Shown piece by piece: positions 14,903-16,950 of a stretch of 16,950 nt of DNA. The stretch comes from Bacillota bacterium (GTDB lineage Bacteria > Bacillota > UBA4882 > UBA8346). The position numbers and the translations under genes are program-made. The DNA lies in the NCBI GenBank assembly GCA_023436305.1, contig JAEZJQ010000048.1:1-16950 (forward strand), written 5' to 3'. Every line of letters starts with the position of its first letter. Positions within the stretch are counted from its first letter, which is position 1. The notes beneath the pieces are model-generated. The model did not search any database. It saw only the letters and a program-made list of their open reading frames with translations, and was not told the DNA's origin.

Positions 14903-14935
14903 CTGTTTTTCCTCCCCCAAGCTTTACGAAACTTA

Positions 14936-14963
14936 TAGATAACACGCAATTTTATTTTATCAA
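14936..14963 (-). promoter_or_regulatory. possible promoter of the flavin-binding gene, overlapping a hairpin
   Basis: On the minus strand TTGATA (14958-14963) and TATCTA (14936-14941) are 16 bases apart. The -35 sits in the palindrome ATTTTATTT-TATC-AAATAAAAT (14950-14971), which could also be an operator. The -10 is poor. Confidence 0.3.
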
Positions 14964-14973
14964 ATAAAATCAG

Positions 14974-15016
14974 AAAAAGCCATATGCAGGTTAAAGTCCT
15001 GACACATAGCTTTTTT
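14974..15016. terminator. bidirectional terminator-like hairpin
   Basis: AAAAAGCCATATGCAGG and CCTGACACATAGCTTTTTT pair imperfectly around TTAAAGT. On each strand the stem ends in AGC/GGC followed by a run of five or six T. It can isolate the flavin-binding gene from transcripts arriving from the toxin-like region on the minus strand. Confidence 0.6.
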
Positions 15017-15113
15017 CTTGAATCCAGGATAGGAGCAGCCTTTTCCATGATTTTAAGGTTCTCATTTTTAAAGCTTCAATTTTGACCACCGGTTATGCCC
15101 AAGGTCCGGGTCA

Positions 15114-15389
15114 TTAAACATAATACTTTTCAAATTCATAAACACCGTTATTAGAAAGTTCAGGATTACGTATGGGCGCTCCTCCGAAATCTGTATTCCT
15201 AACCTTTCCTGAACCTGGTTCGTGCGACCAGGTACCATCAGGATTTTGTCTATACCAATGATAATCATTTTTATCTTTTGTTTCTAAATATGCTATCTTA
15301 TATGCACCCGGAGGAGCTATTTCATTAGCGCCAATTTTTCCAATCGTCCATCCACGGGCTGCGCTGCGTGCGTCTTGTTTTTTACAAAG
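15114..15389 (-). pseudogene. orphan C-terminal module resembling a polymorphic (RHS/YD-repeat-type) toxin tip, no start codon
   Basis: 91 codons are open on the minus strand from just after an in-frame TAA to a TAA at 15114-15116, with no ATG, GTG or TTG start. They include GWTIGKIGANEIAPPGAYKI, LETKDKNDYHWYRQNPDGTW, SHEPGSGKVRNTDF and LSNNGVYEFEKYYV. The stretch 'DYHWYRQNPDGTWSHxPG' recalls a module I know from the C-termini of large secreted RHS or YD-repeat proteins; this is from memory and unverified. The last 13 codons repeat the end of the gene at the window edge. Position after a toxin-like end, an immunity-like gene and a terminator matches the orphan-tip arrangement of polymorphic toxin loci. 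It is silent unless recombined into a full-length gene. Confidence 0.65.
15121..15160. repeat. 40-bp direct repeat, copy 1 (in orphan module)
   Basis: Matches 16911-16950 at 39 of 40 positions; the one difference changes Glu to Lys in the encoded GVYEF(E/K)KYY. Copies are 1790 bases apart in the same orientation. The second copy runs to the window edge, so the true repeat may be longer. Confidence 0.9.
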
Positions 15390-15399
15390 TTATACAAAC

Positions 15400-15427
15400 A
15401 AAGCGGGTTAAAAAATCAGCCCGCTTT
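15400..15427 (-). terminator. terminator after the candidate immunity gene
   Basis: On the minus strand AAAGCGGG and CCCGCTTT form a perfect 8-bp stem with a 12-base loop containing a T run. The stem begins 11 bases past the stop codon and is followed by TTTGTTTG-like sequence. The T tract is interrupted, so strength is uncertain. Confidence 0.65.
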
Positions 15428-15438
15428 TGCTTTTAGGA

Positions 15439-16866
15439 TTATTTTTTGGTATCCTCTTTGACATGATAATTCTGCCAGTGTTTGTCCCTGATAGTATACG
15501 TCCGTAATTTACCATCAGCCGGTTTTAAAACCAACGTTCTCCCTTTTATATATATATCAAACGATTCCTTGGTTAATTTCGAGAAAAAGTTTACCCTGGC
15601 AATCTTTGTCCCATCCGCCATATTTTCCAGCAGCTCATCCGCCTTGATACCATTTTGATAGTCTATGATATACGTTCCTTCAGGGTTGTTAAAGAAAAAA
15701 TTATCTTTAAATTCCGGAAGGTTTTTATTTAGATCCGAATCAAAAGTGAATCTGCCATTTGGCTCCAGTTCTATTCCTCCCAAACAGTATGTAGTTTTGT
15801 TGACATCTTGTTCTGATAAAGCAAATATTTCATAGTATCCTTGAATAATTTCTCCTACTATATTCTTCGTATCAATGAGGTTAATCGTAACACCGTTTTT
15901 TTTATAACTAAACCCACCCTCGTCGCAAGTTAAAACCCCACCTTCAATTTGCCATTGTGGATTTCCGATATCATTTTCTTGTTCCCCATCCCCATACATA
16001 TCAATAATAATTTGAAGCGCCTCTTCATAACTTTCCGCATATTTTATCTCTTCTTTTAGCAATTCAAGCGATTGATTACTTGGATCAATTGGTTTTCTAT
16101 AAAAAGATTTTTTCCAATGTTTGTATAATTGAAATGACGTTTCTTCATTGCTTTCTATTGTCCTTCCTTTTATCGAAAAATATAATATTTCACTTTTATT
16201 TCCCGAAACAAATTTTATTCGCGCCAACATCGTACCCTCTTCCATTTCTTCAAGAAGACTGTCGGCCTTAATGTTGTTAAGGTATTCTATGGTATAAGTT
16301 CCTTTGGGATTATTATGAAAAAAATTATTCCTTTGTTTGATTTGTTCTTTTTCCCAGATTTCATCCTTAAAAAAATACTTCCCATCCTCTTCTAATTCGA
16401 GATATCCATACCAATATTGAGCCGGCTTTACTCTATTTTTTAAAGAAGTCATTCTATATGTTCCGATTATGTTTTCTTCCACCTTGTTTTCGGTATTAAT
16501 GAAGTAAACAGCGTCGCTATCACTAATATCATAATCTTTTTTCGAATAGCTAACCCCGAAAAAAGGATGGGAATATACATACCCACCATCGATATCCCAC
16601 TGCGCAATAGAAATTCCGGAACCAAGAAACCGGTTTGCTTTACCATACATCTTAACAATGATTCCAAAGGCCTCTCTAGGGTTACGGGCATACTTTACCT
16701 TTTCCTTTAATGTTTGCAGTGAGGGAGATAAGGAGTCTGCCTTTTTTATATCAGACTTATCATTGATGTCACCATAAACTATATAAGAAATTATTAGAAT
16801 AAATAAAAGCACGATGATAAGTGGAATTTTTTTATTGGCATTAAGCTTATCCATTAATTTATACAT
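15439..16866 (-). CDS. membrane-anchored two-repeat protein, candidate immunity protein
   Basis: 475 residues, no family recognised. A basic N-terminus leads into one hydrophobic segment (about 14-31, PLIIVLLFILIISYIVYG). It lacks a lipobox, so it is likely a signal anchor exposing the rest outside. The body is an internal duplication, about 49-252 and 265-467. Matching blocks are LKEKVKYAR...IIVKMYG with LKEEIKYAE...IIIDMYG, NNFFHNNPKGTYTIEY with DNFFFNNPEGTYIIDY, IKADSLLEEMEEGT with IKADELLENMADGT, and IKGRT with IKGRT. Each repeat ends near KHWK/KHWQ. It starts 10 bases after the stop of the toxin-like gene. GAGG overlaps that stop, implying coupled translation. Tight pairing, extracytoplasmic anchoring and the downstream orphan tip suggest immunity to the neighbouring protein; this is inference. 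AT-rich compared with the dcw genes. Confidence 0.75.
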   Translation of the reverse strand: MYKLMDKLNANKKIPLIIVLLFILIISYIVYGDINDKSDIKKADSLSPSLQTLKEKVKYARNPREAFGIIVKMYGKANRFLGSGISIAQWDIDGGYVYSHPFFGVSYSKKDYDISDSDAVYFINTENKVEENIIGTYRMTSLKNRVKPAQYWYGYLELEEDGKYFFKDEIWEKEQIKQRNNFFHNNPKGTYTIEYLNNIKADSLLEEMEEGTMLARIKFVSGNKSEILYFSIKGRTIESNEETSFQLYKHWKKSFYRKPIDPSNQSLELLKEEIKYAESYEEALQIIIDMYGDGEQENDIGNPQWQIEGGVLTCDEGGFSYKKNGVTINLIDTKNIVGEIIQGYYEIFALSEQDVNKTTYCLGGIELEPNGRFTFDSDLNKNLPEFKDNFFFNNPEGTYIIDYQNGIKADELLENMADGTKIARVNFFSKLTKESFDIYIKGRTLVLKPADGKLRTYTIRDKHWQNYHVKEDTKK

Positions 16867-16876
16867 TCTCCTGACC

Positions 16877-16950
16877 TCACTTTTTTAATTTATCCGGTAT
16901 ATATACATAATAATACTTTTTAAATTCATAAACACCGTTATTAGAAAGTT
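16877..16950 (-). CDS. 3' end of a gene sharing its C-terminus with the orphan module (5' part outside window)
   Basis: Only the last 24 residues are visible: LSNNGVYEFKKYYYVYIPDK then LKK and TGA at 16877-16879. The part LSNNGVYEF(K)KYY repeats the end of the orphan module at 15114. The last ten residues differ, because this copy lacks the stop after YYV. The most likely reading is a full-length large exported protein with a toxin-like tip, lying beyond the window edge and forming an operon with the 475-residue protein. Its nature can be judged only from the missing sequence. Confidence 0.6.
   Translation of the reverse strand, partial: LSNNGVYEFKKYYYVYIPDKLKK
16911..16950. repeat. 40-bp direct repeat, copy 2 (reaches window edge)
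   Basis: Partner of 15121-15160, with a single T/C difference. Lies in the coding end of the gene truncated by the window. Confidence 0.9.

Noticed and set aside
15013..15090. 24-codon minus-strand frame starting MRTLKSWKRL before the bidirectional hairpin
   Set aside because: No ribosome binding site, no recognisable similarity, and it runs into a terminator-like hairpin.
15068..15268. Minus-strand 66-codon frame overlapping the orphan module
   Set aside because: It is out of frame with the recognisable DYHWYRQNPDGTW reading. Only its last residues after 15114 (NDPDLGHNRWSKLKL) look protein-like, too short to support a gene.

Overview
The window looks like chromosomal DNA of a low-to-moderate GC, Gram-positive-type bacterium (Bacillota). 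The basis is a division and cell wall (dcw) cluster in the order mraZ-rsmH-ftsL-PBP-murE-mraY-ftsW-murG, a transpeptidase with C-terminal PASTA domains, a MurE with the DNPR motif (meso-diaminopimelate peptidoglycan), two murA copies (common in this phylum), strong GGAGG-type ribosome binding sites and sigma-A-like promoters. The species cannot be named from the sequence alone.

Layout. Positions 1-423 hold the 3' end of a plus-strand gene for a TIM-barrel-like protein. Next comes a short remnant resembling the end of a ribbon-helix-helix protein (487-573). From 12750 down to 585, ten genes run on the minus strand without interruption: mraZ, rsmH, ftsL, a PASTA penicillin-binding protein, murE, mraY, ftsW, murG and two tandem murA genes. 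A promoter with three perfect and one degenerate MraZ-type repeat at exact 10-base spacing precedes mraZ. A good internal promoter (TTGATA, 17, TACAAT) precedes murE. The cluster supplies UDP-GlcNAc enolpyruvyl transfer, DAP addition, lipid I and lipid II synthesis, and septal polymerisation and cross-linking. murF and murD are absent from their usual places beside mraY, and murB, murC, ftsQ, ftsA and ftsZ are not in the window. The two MurA proteins differ at the catalytic position: one has Cys, the other Asp, the change known to give fosfomycin insensitivity.

From about 12.85 kb onward the DNA becomes AT-richer, with small genes, remnants and repeats. Three members of an unrecognised small coiled-coil family lie in a row on the plus strand at 13111, 13976 and 14329. 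They share an N-terminal cap around LMSQFRxFGE. The first two also share a C-terminal cap, with a variable heptad core between. The third is cut to 29 codons. Between the first two is the minus-strand tail of an alpha/beta-hydrolase-like gene, split by a 126-bp non-coding element with perfect inverted ends and a CTAG duplication. Removing the element and one CTAG restores the reading frame exactly.

After a flavin-binding pyridoxamine-phosphate-oxidase-family gene (14477-14902), the right end resembles a polymorphic-toxin locus on the minus strand. The 3' end of a gene at the window edge (16877-16950) is followed 10 bases later by a membrane-anchored 475-residue protein made of two related ~200-residue repeats, a candidate immunity protein, and then by a terminator. 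Beyond that is a start-less 91-codon orphan copy of the edge gene's C-terminus. The two C-terminal copies match at 39 of 40 bases. This right-hand cassette and the coiled-coil family are the least explained parts of the window.
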